A stretch of DNA of 64,000 bases from Quisquiliibacterium transsilvanicum (GCF_014202215.1 NZ_JACHGB010000003.1:496001-560000); one strand, 5' to 3'. Shown: positions 12,546 to 22,783, counted from the first letter of the stretch. The notes: generated from the letters alone by a model not told the origin. Translations and numbers: made by a program.

Positions 12546-12728
12546 CGCGGATCGGGCGGCGCGCGTCTAAGGCGCCCCACCACTGCCAAAGCGCAAAAGT
12601 CTAGCACGCGGACCGGTCTGGCCCCCGCGCGGCCGGACCGGCGGCTGCGCGGGGGCCGCGAGAGGGCCAGACTGGCGGGCGCGCCGGTGCTACGCTGTGC
12701 CAGCCAGAGAACCGCCACGTCTGCCACG

Positions 12729-13178
12729 ATGAGCTCAAACGCACCGCGCCACCCGCTCGGCTGGCTCGGCCAGCAGCCCGGCTTCAAGGAACTGACCGAC
12801 CGCGCCCGCCGCCTGCTCGACCTGCAGGCCGACCTGCAGCTCTGCGCGCCTGCGCTTGGCCTGCAGGTGCTGGGCGTGGAGGAAGAGACGCTGCTGGTGG
12901 GCGCGCAGGGCGCTGCCGCCGCGGCCAAGCTGCGCCAGGTGGAGCCCTCGATCCTGGCCTGCCTGCGGGCCCGGGGATGGCAGCTGGCGAAGGTCCGGTT
13001 CCGGCCCCGCTCCAGGGGAAGCGTCCCGCCGCCGCCTGCGCCGCGGATCAAGCCGCCAATCCCGGAAGCTGCGCTGGAACAACTGCGCGCGCTTGCCGAG
13101 AGCACGGCTTCGCCGGCGCTGCGCCAGGCGCTCGATGACCTGCTGCGCTCGCAGGCGCGGCAGCGGCGCCAGAGATGA
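12729..13178 (+). CDS. DUF721 / DciA-like protein
   Basis: This is a 149-residue basic protein of the DUF721 family. DciA, the best studied member, helps load the replicative helicase DnaB in bacteria lacking DnaC or DnaI. The region from LTDRARRLLDLQADLQLCAP to QVEPSILACLRARGWQLAKVRF matches the DUF721 fold. The tail is rich in Pro and Arg, followed by helices rich in Leu and Ala. It is transcribed away from secA and toward lpxC, its usual location in betaproteobacteria. The frame is open far upstream, but the ATG at 12729 gives the expected N terminus. A helicase-loading role is inferred from the family. Confidence 0.82.
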   Translation: MSSNAPRHPLGWLGQQPGFKELTDRARRLLDLQADLQLCAPALGLQVLGVEEETLLVGAQGAAAAAKLRQVEPSILACLRARGWQLAKVRFRPRSRGSVPPPPAPRIKPPIPEAALEQLRALAESTASPALRQALDDLLRSQARQRRQR

Positions 13179-13214
13179 AGTTGGGTGGCCGGCAGCGCCG
13201 GCCATGACCACCGC

Positions 13215-14144
13215 TCAGGCGGTGCTCCAGTCGAAGGCGAACAGCTTCGGGGCCTCGCGCTTTTCGCCGAAGGTGGCGATCTCCCACGCATGCTCGTTGG
13301 CGAGCAGCTCGCGCAGCAGCCGGTTGTTCAGGGCGTGCCCGGATTTGTTCGCCTTGTAGCAGGCCAGCAGAGGATGGCCGACCAGATACAGGTCGCCGAT
13401 CGCATCGAGGATCTTGTGCTTCACGAACTCGTCGTCGTAGCGCAAGCCCTCGGCATTGAGGACCCGGTACTCGTCCATGACGATCGCGTTGTCCAGGCTG
13501 CCGCCCTGGGCCAGGCCCATCGAGCGCATGGTCTCGACGTCCTGCATGAAGCCGAAGGTGCGGGCCCGCGCGATCTCGCGGACGTAGGAGGTGTCGGCGA
13601 AGTCGATCTCGAAGCGCTGGCCGGTGGCGTCGATCGCCGGGTGGCCGAACTCGATGGAGAACTCCAGCCGGTAGCCGAAATGCGGCTCCAGCCGCGCCCA
13701 CTTGTCGCCCTCGCGCACCTCGACCGGCTCGAGCACGCGGATGAATCGCTTGGGGGCGGCCTGCTCGATGACGCCGGCCGACTGCACCAGGAACACGAAG
13801 GAGCCTGCCGAGCCGTCCAGAATGGGAATCTCGGGCGCGGTGACGTCGACGTACAGGTTGTCGATGCCCAGGCCCGCGAGCGCGGACATCAGATGCTCGA
13901 CCGTGGCCACGCGGACCTCGCGCCCCGGGCCCTCGTCGGCCGCGGTGAGCGTGGACGCCATCCGGGTGTCGGTGACCCGGTCGGCGCGCGCCGGGATGTC
14001 GACCGGCGGGTCGAGATCGACCCGCCGGAAGACGATTCCGGTATCGGGCGCGGCAGGACGCAGCGTCAGCTCGACGCGCTGACCCGAGTGCAGCCCCACC
14101 CCCGTGGTGCTCACCCGCTGCTTCACCGTGCGCTGCCGCATCAT
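13215..14144 (-). CDS. lpxC: UDP-3-O-acyl-N-acetylglucosamine deacetylase LpxC
   Basis: LpxC is the zinc deacetylase that commits UDP-3-O-acyl-GlcNAc to lipid A synthesis. The 309-residue product has the zinc ligands H84 ([10 protein letters not shown]), H243 and D247 (HKILDAIGD), and the catalytic base H270 (KSGHALNN). These correspond to E. coli H79, H238, D242 and H265 with a constant offset of five. The C terminus lacks the long extensions of some families. It lies downstream of the dcw cluster, with a redoxin gene between it and ftsZ. Confidence 0.97.
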   Translation of the reverse strand: MMRQRTVKQRVSTTGVGLHSGQRVELTLRPAAPDTGIVFRRVDLDPPVDIPARADRVTDTRMASTLTAADEGPGREVRVATVEHLMSALAGLGIDNLYVDVTAPEIPILDGSAGSFVFLVQSAGVIEQAAPKRFIRVLEPVEVREGDKWARLEPHFGYRLEFSIEFGHPAIDATGQRFEIDFADTSYVREIARARTFGFMQDVETMRSMGLAQGGSLDNAIVMDEYRVLNAEGLRYDDEFVKHKILDAIGDLYLVGHPLLACYKANKSGHALNNRLLRELLANEHAWEIATFGEKREAPKLFAFDWSTA

Positions 14145-14159
14145 TGCCGTTCACCCGAC

Positions 14160-14179
14160 GCGGCCGCGCACGCGGCCGC
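14160..14179. other. Perfect GC-rich inverted repeat between redoxin gene and lpxC
   Basis: A 9-base arm GCGGCCGCG, a 2-base spacer and the exact complement form a strong hairpin in the 49-base redoxin-lpxC gap. No U tract follows on either strand, so it is not a classic intrinsic terminator. It may slow transcription or stabilise an RNA end upstream of lpxC. Confidence 0.5.
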
Positions 14180-14193
14180 CCTTGCTCCATCCA

Positions 14194-14697
14194 TCAGATC
14201 TGGCCGAGCAGGGTCTCGGCGCCCGAGACTGCGTACTTGCCGCCTTCCTCGAGGTTCAACGCCTTGACCACGCCGTCGTCGACGAGCATCGAGAAGCGCC
14301 TGCAGCGCAGCCCCAGCCCGCCGCCCGTCAGGTCCAGTTCCAGCCCGCAGGCCTTGGTGAACTCGGCAGCGCCGTCGGCCATCATCCGGACCTTGCCCGC
14401 CGTGCCTTGCTCACGCCCCCAGGCGCCCATCACGAACGCGTCGTTGACCGAGACGCACCAGATCTCATCGACCCCCTTGGCCTTGAGCTGCTCGTAGTTC
14501 TTCAGGTAGCTGGGCACGTGCTGCGCCGAGCAGGTGGGCGTGTAGGCGCCGGGCAGGCCGAAAATGGCGATCTTCCTGCCCTTGACCATGTCGGCCACCT
14601 TGAAGGCGTTCGGCCCGATCGAGCAGCCGTTGCCCTCGACCTCGATGTACTCGCGCAGCGTCGCGTCCGGCAGGGTGTCACCGACCTTGATCGTCAT
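14194..14697 (-). CDS. Redoxin / peroxiredoxin (Prx5 type)
   Basis: This is a thiol peroxidase of the AhpE/Prx5-like redoxin family, reducing peroxides with thioredoxin or glutathione. The peroxidatic cysteine is C56 in PGAYTPTCS. Further cysteines at 117 and 132 could act as resolving residues. The length of 167 is normal. The start is clear, with AAGGAGA seven bases upstream of the ATG. A redoxin between ftsZ and lpxC is common in Burkholderiales, and its own promoter is likely. The physiological reductant is not evident. Confidence 0.92.
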   Translation of the reverse strand: MTIKVGDTLPDATLREYIEVEGNGCSIGPNAFKVADMVKGRKIAIFGLPGAYTPTCSAQHVPSYLKNYEQLKAKGVDEIWCVSVNDAFVMGAWGREQGTAGKVRMMADGAAEFTKACGLELDLTGGGLGLRCRRFSMLVDDGVVKALNLEEGGKYAVSGAETLLGQI

Positions 14698-14740
14698 CTT
14701 TAAGTCTCCTTGTGTGCGGCCGATGGCCGGAAGACAGAAG

Positions 14741-14746
14741 ATTGTA
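14741..14746 (-). promoter_or_regulatory. Possible -10 element for the redoxin gene
   Basis: TACAAT on the minus strand lies about 44 bases upstream of the redoxin ATG and fits the sigma70 -10 consensus at five of six positions. The -35 region is poor (CGGCAG at a 17-base spacing). A small hairpin (CGGCC-GAT-GGCCG) lies between it and the start codon in the predicted leader. Confidence 0.35.
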
Positions 14747-14790
14747 GAGGCAAAGCGGCAAGCCTGCCGGGCACTCCCCCGTCCCCCCGC

Positions 14791-15957
14791 TCAGTCCGCC
14801 TGCTTGCGCAGGAAGGCCGGGATGTCGAAGCGCTCGACCCCGCTCTCCTGCAGTGCCGCCACCTGCGCGGCCGCGGATGCGCGCGGGTTGCGCCAGATCG
14901 CCGGCTGGTCCAGGCGGCCGTAGTCGCCGTGGCCGCCCACCGGGGCGTTGTCGGTGCCCGTGCGCAGCGCGGGAGCCTGCACCAGCACCGGACGGCCGGC
15001 GCTTGCCTGGCGGCCGATGCCGGTCGCCACCACCGTGACGCGCAGCCGGTCTTCCATCGCCTCGTCGAAGACGGTGCCGTGAATGATGGTCGCGTCCTCG
15101 GCGCAGAACGCCTTGATGGTGTTGATGACCTCGTTGGTCTCGCGCAGCTTCAGGCTGCGGTTGGCGGTGATGTTGACGATCACGCCGCGCGCGCCGGAAA
15201 GGTCGACGCCGTCGAGCAGTGGCGAGGCCACCGCCTGCTCGGCCGCCAGGCGGGCGCGGTCCAGCCCGGAGGCTTCGCCGATCCCCATCATGGCCTTGCC
15301 CTGCTCGCCCATCACGGTGCGGACGTCGGCGAAGTCGACGTTGACCAGGCCGGGCACGTTGATGATCTCGGCGATGCCGGCCACCGCGTTGTGCAGCACG
15401 TCGTCGGCGCGACGGAAGGCGTCCTCGAGGCTGGCGTCCTCGTCCATCACATCGAAGAGGTTCTGGTTGAGGACCACGATCAGCGAATCGACGTGCTGGA
15501 CGAGCTGGTCGATTCCCGATTCGGCGATCTGCATCTTGCGGTTGCCCTCGAAGTGGAAGGGCTTGGTGACCACGCCGACCGTGAGGATGCCGAGCTCCTT
15601 GGCGATCTCGGCGACCACCGGCGAGGCCCCGGTGCCGGTGCCCTTGCCCATGCCGGCCGTCAGGAACACCATGTTGGCCCCGGTCAGCGCCTCGCGGATG
15701 CGCTCGCGCGCGTTCTCGGCCGCGGCGCGGCCCGCGTCGGGGCTGGCGCCGGCGCCCAGGCCCAGTTCGCCCAGTTGGAGGATGCGTTCGGCCTGCGAGC
15801 GCACCAGCGCCTGGCGGTCGGTGTTCAACGCGATGAATTCGACGCCCTGGACGCCGCGGCCGATCATGTGGTTGATCGCGTTGCCGCCGGCGCCGCCTAC
15901 GCCTACCACCTTGATGATGGCGCCTTCAACATCGGTGTGAATCATTTCGAAGTTCAT
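14791..15957 (-). CDS. ftsZ: Cell division GTPase FtsZ
   Basis: FtsZ is the tubulin homologue that forms the Z ring. It has 388 residues, from MNFEMIHTD to the C-terminal peptide FDIPAFLRKQAD that binds FtsA and ZapD. The GTP-binding signature reads AGMGKGTGTGASP at residues 101-113. The usual form is AGMGGGTGTG, so K105 replaces a glycine that by hand alignment matches E. coli Gly106. The T7 loop is intact (NVDFADVRTVM). The linker after the core is fairly short. The ATG has a GAGGAGG ribosome site five bases upstream. Last gene of the dcw cluster, separated from ftsA by a G-rich spacer. Confidence 0.97.
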   Translation of the reverse strand: MNFEMIHTDVEGAIIKVVGVGGAGGNAINHMIGRGVQGVEFIALNTDRQALVRSQAERILQLGELGLGAGASPDAGRAAAENARERIREALTGANMVFLTAGMGKGTGTGASPVVAEIAKELGILTVGVVTKPFHFEGNRKMQIAESGIDQLVQHVDSLIVVLNQNLFDVMDEDASLEDAFRRADDVLHNAVAGIAEIINVPGLVNVDFADVRTVMGEQGKAMMGIGEASGLDRARLAAEQAVASPLLDGVDLSGARGVIVNITANRSLKLRETNEVINTIKAFCAEDATIIHGTVFDEAMEDRLRVTVVATGIGRQASAGRPVLVQAPALRTGTDNAPVGGHGDYGRLDQPAIWRNPRASAAAQVAALQESGVERFDIPAFLRKQAD

Positions 15958-15975
15958 GTCTTGCCTCCTCGGCTC

Positions 15976-16003
15976 GGGGGTGGGGTGGGGGTGGGGGTGG
16001 GGG
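15976..16003 (+). repeat. G-run array (G-quadruplex-forming motif) in the ftsA-ftsZ gap
   Basis: Five runs of 5, 4, 5, 5 and 5 guanines are separated by single thymines on the plus strand. The genes run on the minus strand, so the G-rich strand is the template and the mRNA carries a matching C-rich tract just before the ftsZ ribosome site. Single-base loops favour a very stable quadruplex. Confidence 0.85.
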
Positions 16004-16031
16004 TGTCTGGTTTCGATGCGGCGCTGGACGC

Positions 16032-17264
16032 TCAGAAGTTCCCGAGGAACCAGTCCTTCATCCGGCGCAGCGTTTCCTTGAACGAGCCCGACTGCTCGGC
16101 GACCTTGCGGCCGCGCAGCCGCTGCGCGCGGGCCTCCTCGAGCAGGCCGACCGCGGTCGCGTAGCGCGGGTTGCGCACGACGTCGGCGAGGCCGCCGACG
16201 TACGAGGGCATGCCCAGGCGCACCGGCTTCAGGAAGACGTCTTCGGCGAGCTCGACCATGCCCGGCATCAGGCCCGAGCCGCCGGTGAGCACGATCCCGG
16301 ACGAGAGCAGTTCCTCGTAGCCGGACTCGCGGATCACCTGGTGGATCAGCGCGTAGAGCTCCTCGACGCGCGGCTCGATCACCGCCGACAGCGCCTGGCG
16401 CGAGAGCTGCCGCGGGCCGCGGTCGCCAAGGCCGGGCACCTCGATCTTGGCGTTCGGATCGGCGAGCACCTGCTTGGCCAGCCCGTGGCGCAGCTTGATC
16501 TCCTCGGCCTCGGGGGTCGGGGTGCGCAGCGCCATCGCGATGTCGTTGGTGATCTGGTCGCCCGCGATCGGCAGCACCGCGGTGTGGCGGATCGCGCCGC
16601 CGGTGAAGATGGCGATGTCGGTGGTGCCGCCGCCGACGTCGACCAGCGCGACGCCCAGCTCCTTCTCGTCCTCGGTGAGCACCGACATGCTCGAGGCCAG
16701 CGGCTGCAGGATCAGGTCCTGCACCTCGAGGCCGCAGCGGCGTACGCACTTGACGATGTTCTGGGCCGCCGAGACCGCACCGGTGACGATGTGGACCTTG
16801 ACCTCCAGGCGCACGCCGCTCATGCCGATCGGCTCGCGGATGTCCTCCTGGCCGTCGACGATGAACTCCTGCGGCAGCACGTGCAGGATCTGCTGGTCGG
16901 TGGGAATGTTCACCGCCTTGGCGGTCTCGATCACGCGGGCCATGTCGGCCTCGGTGACTTCCTTGTCCTTGATCGCGACCATGCCGCTGGAATTGAAGCT
17001 GCGGATGTGGCTGCCGGCGATCCCCGTGTACACGGTGCGGATCTTGCAGTCGGCCATCAGCTCGGCCTCTTCGAGGGCGCGCTGGATCGAGGCCACGGTC
17101 GACTCGATGTTCACGACGACGCCCTTCTTCAGGCCCTTCGACTCATGCTGCCCGAGCCCGACGATTTCGTAGCGCCCGTCCGGAAGCATCTGCGCCACGA
17201 TCGCGACGATCTTCGAGGTCCCGATGTCGAGCCCGACGATCAGATCGCTGGTGTCCCTTGCCAT
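16032..17264 (-). CDS. ftsA: Cell division protein FtsA
   Basis: FtsA is the actin-like membrane tether for FtsZ filaments and recruiter of later division proteins. The 410-residue product begins with the phosphate-1 motif DLIVGLDIGTSKIVAIV. It contains VDVGGGTTDIAIF as phosphate-2 and GIVLTGGSGLMPGM as the adenosine motif. It ends with a C-terminal amphipathic helix LRRMKDWFLGNF, the membrane-targeting sequence. The SHS2 subdomain lies near residues 85-165. ftsQ ends 38 bases upstream and ftsZ follows after the G-rich spacer. Confidence 0.97.
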   Translation of the reverse strand: MARDTSDLIVGLDIGTSKIVAIVAQMLPDGRYEIVGLGQHESKGLKKGVVVNIESTVASIQRALEEAELMADCKIRTVYTGIAGSHIRSFNSSGMVAIKDKEVTEADMARVIETAKAVNIPTDQQILHVLPQEFIVDGQEDIREPIGMSGVRLEVKVHIVTGAVSAAQNIVKCVRRCGLEVQDLILQPLASSMSVLTEDEKELGVALVDVGGGTTDIAIFTGGAIRHTAVLPIAGDQITNDIAMALRTPTPEAEEIKLRHGLAKQVLADPNAKIEVPGLGDRGPRQLSRQALSAVIEPRVEELYALIHQVIRESGYEELLSSGIVLTGGSGLMPGMVELAEDVFLKPVRLGMPSYVGGLADVVRNPRYATAVGLLEEARAQRLRGRKVAEQSGSFKETLRRMKDWFLGNF

Positions 17265-17302
17265 TGCGTATACCCGCTCTTTCTTTCGTTCCAGTGTCCG
17301 TG

Positions 17303-18157
17303 TCAGCGACGCCGCTGCCCCGACCCTGCCGCGCTCGCCCGAGACGCGGCTCCTTCCTCGACCGCCAGCACGTTCACCGCCCGCACTGCGAACCCGTTCG
17401 GGTAGCGCAGGTCGACCACCTCGGGCTGTCCGTCGAGCCGCGCCATCACCCGCGGGTACACCGACGCCCAGCGCCGGACCCGCTCCTCGAGGGGCACGCC
17501 CTGCTCGCGGCCGAGCAGCAGCGTGGTGCCGTCGTCCAGCTTCGTCGACCAGGCGTAGCGCTGCGATAGGGACACGGCGACCGGGCGCAGGCCGAGCGGC
17601 TGGATCCAGCCCACGAGTTCGGCGTAGCGCTCCAGCACGGCGCGCTCGCTGCCCGCCGGACCCGACAGTTCCGGCAGCGGTCCGTCTTCCTCGGCCTCGG
17701 CGAGGTTGGCGGCGTAGAGCTCGCCATAGGTGTTCATCAGCCTGCCGTCGCCCCACATGGCGAGCGGACGGTGCTCCTCGATGCCGATCAGCAGCCGGTC
17801 CGGCCAGATGCGCCGCACCGTTGCCTTGCGCACCCAGGGGACCGATTCGAAGCCGTGGCGCACGGCATCCAGGTCGACGGTGAAGAAATTGCCGTCGACG
17901 CGATGCAGGGCCGAGGCGCGCAGCAGCGGGGTGGACACGTGGCGCAGCTGGCTGCCCTCGGCCGACTCGATCGACACGCCGCGCAGATCGAAGGCCGGCA
18001 GGTGCACCAGCCAGGTCGCCGCCACCGCCAGCGCCGCGGCCAGCGTCAGGCCCAGCAGCGCGTTGGCGCAGGCGTGCAGTACCCCGACGTTGTGCCACGG
18101 GTTCAGGGACAGCGTCCCTGCCGAGACGCTGCCGGGGCGGCGGCTGCGGTTCCTCAC
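17303..18157 (-). CDS. ftsQ: Cell division protein FtsQ
   Basis: FtsQ is a bitopic inner-membrane protein that links FtsA/FtsK to FtsB, FtsL and FtsW/FtsI. The product (284 residues) has a short basic N terminus, one membrane segment near residues 28-48 ([19 protein letters not shown]) and a periplasmic POTRA domain starting [16 protein letters not shown]. FtsQ beta domain follows to the tail. Its ATG overlaps the ddl stop by four bases (ATGA), indicating coupling. The C-terminal 20 residues are low-complexity Ala/Ser/Arg. Confidence 0.93.
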   Translation of the reverse strand: MRNRSRRPGSVSAGTLSLNPWHNVGVLHACANALLGLTLAAALAVAATWLVHLPAFDLRGVSIESAEGSQLRHVSTPLLRASALHRVDGNFFTVDLDAVRHGFESVPWVRKATVRRIWPDRLLIGIEEHRPLAMWGDGRLMNTYGELYAANLAEAEEDGPLPELSGPAGSERAVLERYAELVGWIQPLGLRPVAVSLSQRYAWSTKLDDGTTLLLGREQGVPLEERVRRWASVYPRVMARLDGQPEVVDLRYPNGFAVRAVNVLAVEEGAASRASAAGSGQRRR

Positions 18158-19107
18158 GCGGCGGCTCCGACCTTGAGCCGTGCGCTCTCGAGCAGCACGA
18201 GCACCAGCTCGTCATAGGACATGCCCTCCGCCCGGGCGGCCATCGGCACCAGCGAATGGTCGGTCATGCCAGGCGAGGTGTTGATCTCCAGCAGCCAGGG
18301 CCGGTCGTCGCGGTCCAGCATCACGTCGACGCGCGCCCAGCCCTCGCAGTCGAGCGAGCGGAAGGCCTCGACCGAGAGCCGGCGCATCTCGTCCTCGACC
18401 GCCGGCGCCAGCGGTGCCGGACACAGGTAGCGGGTCTCGTTGCCGAAATACTTGTTCTGGTAATCGTAGTTGCCGCCCGGCGCCTGGATCTCGATCACCG
18501 GCAGCGCCCGCGCGCCCTCGCCCTGCCCCAGGATCGCGACGGTGAACTCACGTCCCTCGACGAAGCGCTCGACCAGCACCTGGTCGTCATAGCGGGCGGC
18601 CAGCGCGAAGGCCTCCTCAAGATCCGCAGCGTCCTGCACCTTGGTCAGGCCGATCGTCGATCCCTCGTGCGGCGGCTTCATGATCAGCGGCAGGCCGAGC
18701 CGCTCGGCAATCCCGCGCAGTTCCTGTGCGCGGCCGACCACCTCGAAGGCGGGGGTCGGCAGGCCGTGGCTGCCCCAGATCCGTTTGGTGAACACCTTGT
18801 CCATCGCCACTGCCGAGGCCATCACGCCGGAGCCGGTGTACGGGATGCGCAGCAGCTCGAGCGCCCCCTGCACCGTGCCGTCCTCGCCGTAGCGGCCGTG
18901 CAGCGCGATGAAAACGCGCTCGAAGCCCTCGCGGCGCAGGTCGTCCATCGGGCGCCCGGCAGGATCGAAGGCATGGGCGTCGACGCCCTGGCGGCGCAGC
19001 GCCTCGAGCACGCCCGACCCGGAGCGGATCGAGATCTCGCGCTCGGCCGAATCGCCGCCGAACAGCACCGCCACCTTGCCGAAACCGCCCTTCGCGTCAC
19101 CGGACAT
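18154..19107 (-). CDS. ddl: D-alanine--D-alanine ligase
   Basis: Ddl joins two D-alanines with ATP to make the dipeptide used by MurF. The 317-residue ATP-grasp protein begins [20 protein letters not shown] and has the DdlB features: [15 protein letters not shown] in the ATP site and [17 protein letters not shown] near the C terminus, which binds magnesium and D-Ala. The start overlaps the end of murC by 11 bases and the stop overlaps ftsQ. Placement between murC and ftsQ is canonical. The usual murB is not in the cluster. Confidence 0.97.
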   Translation of the reverse strand: MSGDAKGGFGKVAVLFGGDSAEREISIRSGSGVLEALRRQGVDAHAFDPAGRPMDDLRREGFERVFIALHGRYGEDGTVQGALELLRIPYTGSGVMASAVAMDKVFTKRIWGSHGLPTPAFEVVGRAQELRGIAERLGLPLIMKPPHEGSTIGLTKVQDAADLEEAFALAARYDDQVLVERFVEGREFTVAILGQGEGARALPVIEIQAPGGNYDYQNKYFGNETRYLCPAPLAPAVEDEMRRLSVEAFRSLDCEGWARVDVMLDRDDRPWLLEINTSPGMTDHSLVPMAARAEGMSYDELVLVLLESARLKVGAAA

Positions 19108-20518
19108 CGCCCACCTCCGTTGCCCCGGCTGCCTCGCGCACCAGCGCCGGCACGCCGCCGATCGAACCCGCCCCCATCGCGAGCACCACGTCGCCGTCGC
19201 GGGCCAGGTCCAGGATCGCCGCCGGAAGCTCGGCGATGTCCTCGACGAAGACCGGCTCGACTCGCCCGGCCACCCGCACCGCGCGCGCCAGCGAGCGGCC
19301 GTCGGCGGCGACGATCGGCGCCTCCCCGGCCGCGTAGACCTCGGCCAGCAGCAGCGCGTCGGTGGTCGACAGCACCCGTGCGAAGTCTTCGAAGAGGTCG
19401 CGGGTGCGCGTGTAACGGTGCGGCTGGAAGACCAGCACCAGCCGCCTGCCGGGATAGGCGCCGCGGGCTGCGGCCAGCGTCGCCTCCATCTCGGTCGGGT
19501 GATGGCCGTAGTCGTCGATCAGCGTGAAGCTGCCGCCGTCGCGCGCCGGCACTTCGCCGTAGTGCTGGAAGCGGCGGCCGACGCCGTGGAACTCCGCGAG
19601 CGCAGCGAGGATCGCCTCGTCTTCCACGCCCAGTTCGTCGGCGACCGCGATCGCGGCCAGCGCGTTGCGCACGTTGTGCTCGCCCGGCGCGTTCAGCAGC
19701 ACCTCGAGCGGCGGACGCGTCTCGCTGTTCTCCCGCAGCAGCGTGAAGCGCATCCGGGCGCCGTCGGCGCGCACGTCGACCGCCCGGAACTGCGCCTGCG
19801 GCGACATCCCGTAGGTCAGCACCGGCTTGGACACGAAGGGCATGATCTCGCGCACGTTCGCATCGTCGATGCACAGCACTGCGGCGCCGTAGAAGGGCAG
19901 CCGCTGCGTGAACTCGACGAAGGCCTGCTTCAGCCGCGCGAAGTCGTGGCCGTAGGTCTCCATGTGATCCGCGTCGATGTTCGTGATCACTGCGATCATC
20001 GGCGACAGGTTCAGGAAGGAGGCGTCGGACTCGTCGGCCTCGACCACGATGTAGTGTCCGCTGCCCAGGCGGGCGTTGACGCCGGCGCTGTTGAGCCGCC
20101 CGCCGATCACGAAGGTGGGGTCGAGCCCGCCCTTGGCGAGCACCGACGAGACCAGACTGGTGGTCGTCGTCTTGCCGTGCGTGCCGGCGATCGCGATGCC
20201 CTGCTTGAGCCGCATCAGCTCGGCGAGCATCAGCGCCCTCGGCACGACGGGGATCCGGCCCGCACGGGCCGCAATCACCTCGGGATTGTCGCCGCGCACC
20301 GCCGTCGAAGTGACGATGCAGTCCGCTCCCTCGATGTTGGCGCTCGCGTGGCCCAGCTTCACATCGGCGCCGAGCGACACCAGCCGGCGCGTGGCCGCGT
20401 TGCTGGCGATGTCCGATCCGGTGACCAGATAGCCGAGGTTGAGCAGGACCTCGGCGATCCCGCTCATGCCGGCGCCGCCGATGCCGACGAAATGGATGTG
20501 GTTGACCTTGTGCTTCAT
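19097..20518 (-). CDS. murC: UDP-N-acetylmuramate--L-alanine ligase MurC
   Basis: MurC adds L-alanine to UDP-MurNAc, the first amino acid of the stem peptide. It has 473 residues. The N-terminal Rossmann motif [15 protein letters not shown] is near residue 11 and the ATP P-loop [10 protein letters not shown] is at residues 112-121. The Mur ligase central and C-terminal domains follow ([12 protein letters not shown] near 345). Start chosen at [12 protein letters not shown]; the open frame continues upstream without homology. It lies 10 bases after murG and overlaps ddl. Confidence 0.97.
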   Translation of the reverse strand: MKHKVNHIHFVGIGGAGMSGIAEVLLNLGYLVTGSDIASNAATRRLVSLGADVKLGHASANIEGADCIVTSTAVRGDNPEVIAARAGRIPVVPRALMLAELMRLKQGIAIAGTHGKTTTTSLVSSVLAKGGLDPTFVIGGRLNSAGVNARLGSGHYIVVEADESDASFLNLSPMIAVITNIDADHMETYGHDFARLKQAFVEFTQRLPFYGAAVLCIDDANVREIMPFVSKPVLTYGMSPQAQFRAVDVRADGARMRFTLLRENSETRPPLEVLLNAPGEHNVRNALAAIAVADELGVEDEAILAALAEFHGVGRRFQHYGEVPARDGGSFTLIDDYGHHPTEMEATLAAARGAYPGRRLVLVFQPHRYTRTRDLFEDFARVLSTTDALLLAEVYAAGEAPIVAADGRSLARAVRVAGRVEPVFVEDIAELPAAILDLARDGDVVLAMGAGSIGGVPALVREAAGATEVGDVR

Positions 20519-20528
20519 GGGCTCTGCT

Positions 20529-21593
20529 TCATTTCCTTGCGATCGCCTCGCATACGTCGGCAACGCGGTCGCCCGCGTCGGGCCGCGCCGCCGCCCGGGC
20601 CTTGCGCGCCATCTCCAGCAGGCTGTCGCGGGACTGCGCGCGCAGCAGGCCGGCCAGCCGCTCCGGGTCGAGCCCGGCCTGCGGCACCAGCAGCGCTGCG
20701 CCGCGCTCCGAGAGGAAGCGCGCATTGCCGGTCTGGTGGTCGTCGACCGCATGCGGGTAGGGCACCAACAGGCTCGCCGCGCCCACCGCAGCCAGTTCGG
20801 ACACCGTCATCGCCCCCGCCCGGCAGACCACAAGATCCGCCTGCGCGTAGGCCTGCGCCATGTCGTCGATGAACTCCACCACTTCGGCGTCGACGCCGGC
20901 CTTCCGGTAGTGCTCTTCGAGCGCCGCGCGGTGCGCGCGACCGCTCTGGTGGACGACACGGGGCCGCTCGCCGGGCGCCAGCAGCGCCAGCGCCCTGGGC
21001 ACCGTCTCGTTGAGCGCCTGCGCGCCAAGACTGCCGCCCACGACGAGCAGCCGCAGCGGCCCCGCGCGGCCAGCGAAGCGCTGCTCCGGCGGCGCGACGG
21101 CAGCAATCTCCGCGCGCACCGGGTTGCCGCACCATTCGGCGCCGGGAAGCGCGTCGGGGAAGGCCACCAGCACGCGGTCCGCAAGGCGCGACAGCACCCG
21201 ATTGGCCAGACCGGCAACCGAGTTCTGCTCGTGTAGCACCAGCGGAATGCCCAGCAGCGCCGACATCATCCCGCCCGGGAAGGCGATGTAGCCGCCCAGG
21301 CCGAGCACCACTGAGGGCCGAGACTCACGCAGCGCGCCCAGCGCCTGCCAGAAGGCGCGCAGCAGGTTCACCGGCAGCATCAGCCGGGTGGCCCAGCCTT
21401 TCCCGCGCAGGCCGCCGAAGCGCACCCAGCGCATGTCGATGCCGTGCTTCGGCACCAGCGTGGCCTCCATGCCGGCGGGATTTCCCATCCAGAGCACGCG
21501 CCAGCCACGCTCGCGCAGCAGGTGCGCCACCGCGAGTCCCGGCATCACGTGACCGCCGGTGCCGCCCGCCATGATCATCACGGTGCGGGTCAT
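20529..21593 (-). CDS. murG: UDP-GlcNAc:lipid I N-acetylglucosaminyltransferase MurG
   Basis: MurG is the membrane-associated GT-B glycosyltransferase that adds GlcNAc to lipid I to form lipid II. The 354-residue product has the glycine-rich donor/acceptor loop [11 protein letters not shown] at residues 9-19, a second [10 protein letters not shown] loop, and the UDP-GlcNAc pocket [17 protein letters not shown]. The start overlaps the ftsW stop (ATGA), so the flippase/polymerase and glycosyltransferase are translated together. Confidence 0.97.
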   Translation of the reverse strand: MTRTVMIMAGGTGGHVMPGLAVAHLLRERGWRVLWMGNPAGMEATLVPKHGIDMRWVRFGGLRGKGWATRLMLPVNLLRAFWQALGALRESRPSVVLGLGGYIAFPGGMMSALLGIPLVLHEQNSVAGLANRVLSRLADRVLVAFPDALPGAEWCGNPVRAEIAAVAPPEQRFAGRAGPLRLLVVGGSLGAQALNETVPRALALLAPGERPRVVHQSGRAHRAALEEHYRKAGVDAEVVEFIDDMAQAYAQADLVVCRAGAMTVSELAAVGAASLLVPYPHAVDDHQTGNARFLSERGAALLVPQAGLDPERLAGLLRAQSRDSLLEMARKARAAARPDAGDRVADVCEAIARK

Positions 21594-22783
21594 CCGATCC
21601 CCCGCATCATCCGGCGGTTCTCGAAGTCCACCCGCAGCAGCACGGCCAGCGCGACGCAATTGACCAGGATGCCGGTGCCGCCGTAGCTCATCAGCGGCAG
21701 CGTCAGGCCCTTGGTGGGCAGCAGGCCGACGTTGACACCCATGTTGACGAAGGCCTGGAAGCCGATCCACAGCCCGAGGCCCTTGGCGGTCAGCCCCGCG
21801 AAGACCCGGTCGATCGCGATCGCCTGCCGGCCGATCTCGAAGGCGCGGCGCGTGAGCCAGTAGAACAGCGTGACGATCACCAGCACGCCGACCAGCCCGA
21901 GTTCCTCGCCGATCACCGCCAGCAGGAAGTCGGTGTGCGCCTCCGGCAGGTAGTGCAGCTTCTCGACCGACCCGCCCAGACCGACCCCGAACCACTCGCC
22001 GCGGCCGAACGCGATCAGCGAGTGGGTGAGCTGGTAACCCGCGCCGAGCGGGTCGGCGAAGGGGTCCAGGTAGGCAAAGATCCGGTCGCGCCGCCACGGC
22101 GACATCAGGATCAGCAGCGCGAAGGTGGACAGCGCGATGACCACCAGGCCGGCGAAGAGCCGGCCGTTGACGCCGCCGAGGAACAGCACCCCCATCGCGA
22201 TCGACGAGATGACGATGAAGGCGCCCAGGTCCGGCTCGAGCAGCAGCAGCAGCCCGACCAGCGCCACTGCGGCCCCCATCGGCAGGAAGCCCTTCTTGAA
22301 GTGCTGCATGTAGTCCTGCTTGCGGACCGTGTAGTCGGCCGCGTACAGCACCACGAACAGCTTCATCAGCTCGGAGGGCTGCAGATTGAGCACGTACAGC
22401 GACAGCCAGCGGCGCGCCCCGTAGACCACCTTGCCCACGCCCGGAATCAGCACCAGCACCAGCAGCACGAGGCCCGCGAGGAACAGCAGCGGCGCCCAGC
22501 GCTGCCAGATCCGCATCGGCACCGCGAAGGCGAGCAGGCCCATGCCGACGCCCAACGACACCGCGAACAGGTGCCGCACCAGGAAATGCGTGGGCCGGTA
22601 GTTGGCGAAGCGCGGCGAGTCCGGCAGCGCGATCGACGCCGAGTAGACCATCACGATGCCGATCGTCAGCAGCGACGCGACCACCCAGACGAGCGCGACG
22701 TCGACGGGCTGCGCGCTCGCGGCATGCGTGCCGCGCATTCCCTGCCGGGGCGCCCCGCGTCCGGGCCACCTGAGGCTCAGCAT
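21590..22783 (-). CDS. ftsW: Peptidoglycan glycosyltransferase FtsW
   Basis: FtsW is the SEDS-family septal glycosyltransferase that polymerises lipid II with FtsI. The 397-residue product has about ten membrane segments, beginning near residue 28. SEDS signatures present include [10 protein letters not shown], the catalytic-region aspartate segment in [11 protein letters not shown], and [16 protein letters not shown]. Start ATG overlaps the end of murD by seven bases. It has a longer cytoplasmic N terminus (about 27 residues) than some relatives. Confidence 0.96.
   Translation of the reverse strand: MLSLRWPGRGAPRQGMRGTHAASAQPVDVALVWVVASLLTIGIVMVYSASIALPDSPRFANYRPTHFLVRHLFAVSLGVGMGLLAFAVPMRIWQRWAPLLFLAGLVLLVLVLIPGVGKVVYGARRWLSLYVLNLQPSELMKLFVVLYAADYTVRKQDYMQHFKKGFLPMGAAVALVGLLLLLEPDLGAFIVISSIAMGVLFLGGVNGRLFAGLVVIALSTFALLILMSPWRRDRIFAYLDPFADPLGAGYQLTHSLIAFGRGEWFGVGLGGSVEKLHYLPEAHTDFLLAVIGEELGLVGVLVIVTLFYWLTRRAFEIGRQAIAIDRVFAGLTAKGLGLWIGFQAFVNMGVNVGLLPTKGLTLPLMSYGGTGILVNCVALAVLLRVDFENRRMMRGIG

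Noticed and set aside
14160-14179. Intrinsic terminator for the redoxin gene
   Set aside because: The hairpin is strong but no U tract follows on either strand, so it was listed only as an inverted repeat.
15976-16003. CRISPR-like or microsatellite array
   Set aside because: The repeat is a simple G-run array of 28 bases with no spacers, so it is a quadruplex motif rather than a CRISPR array.
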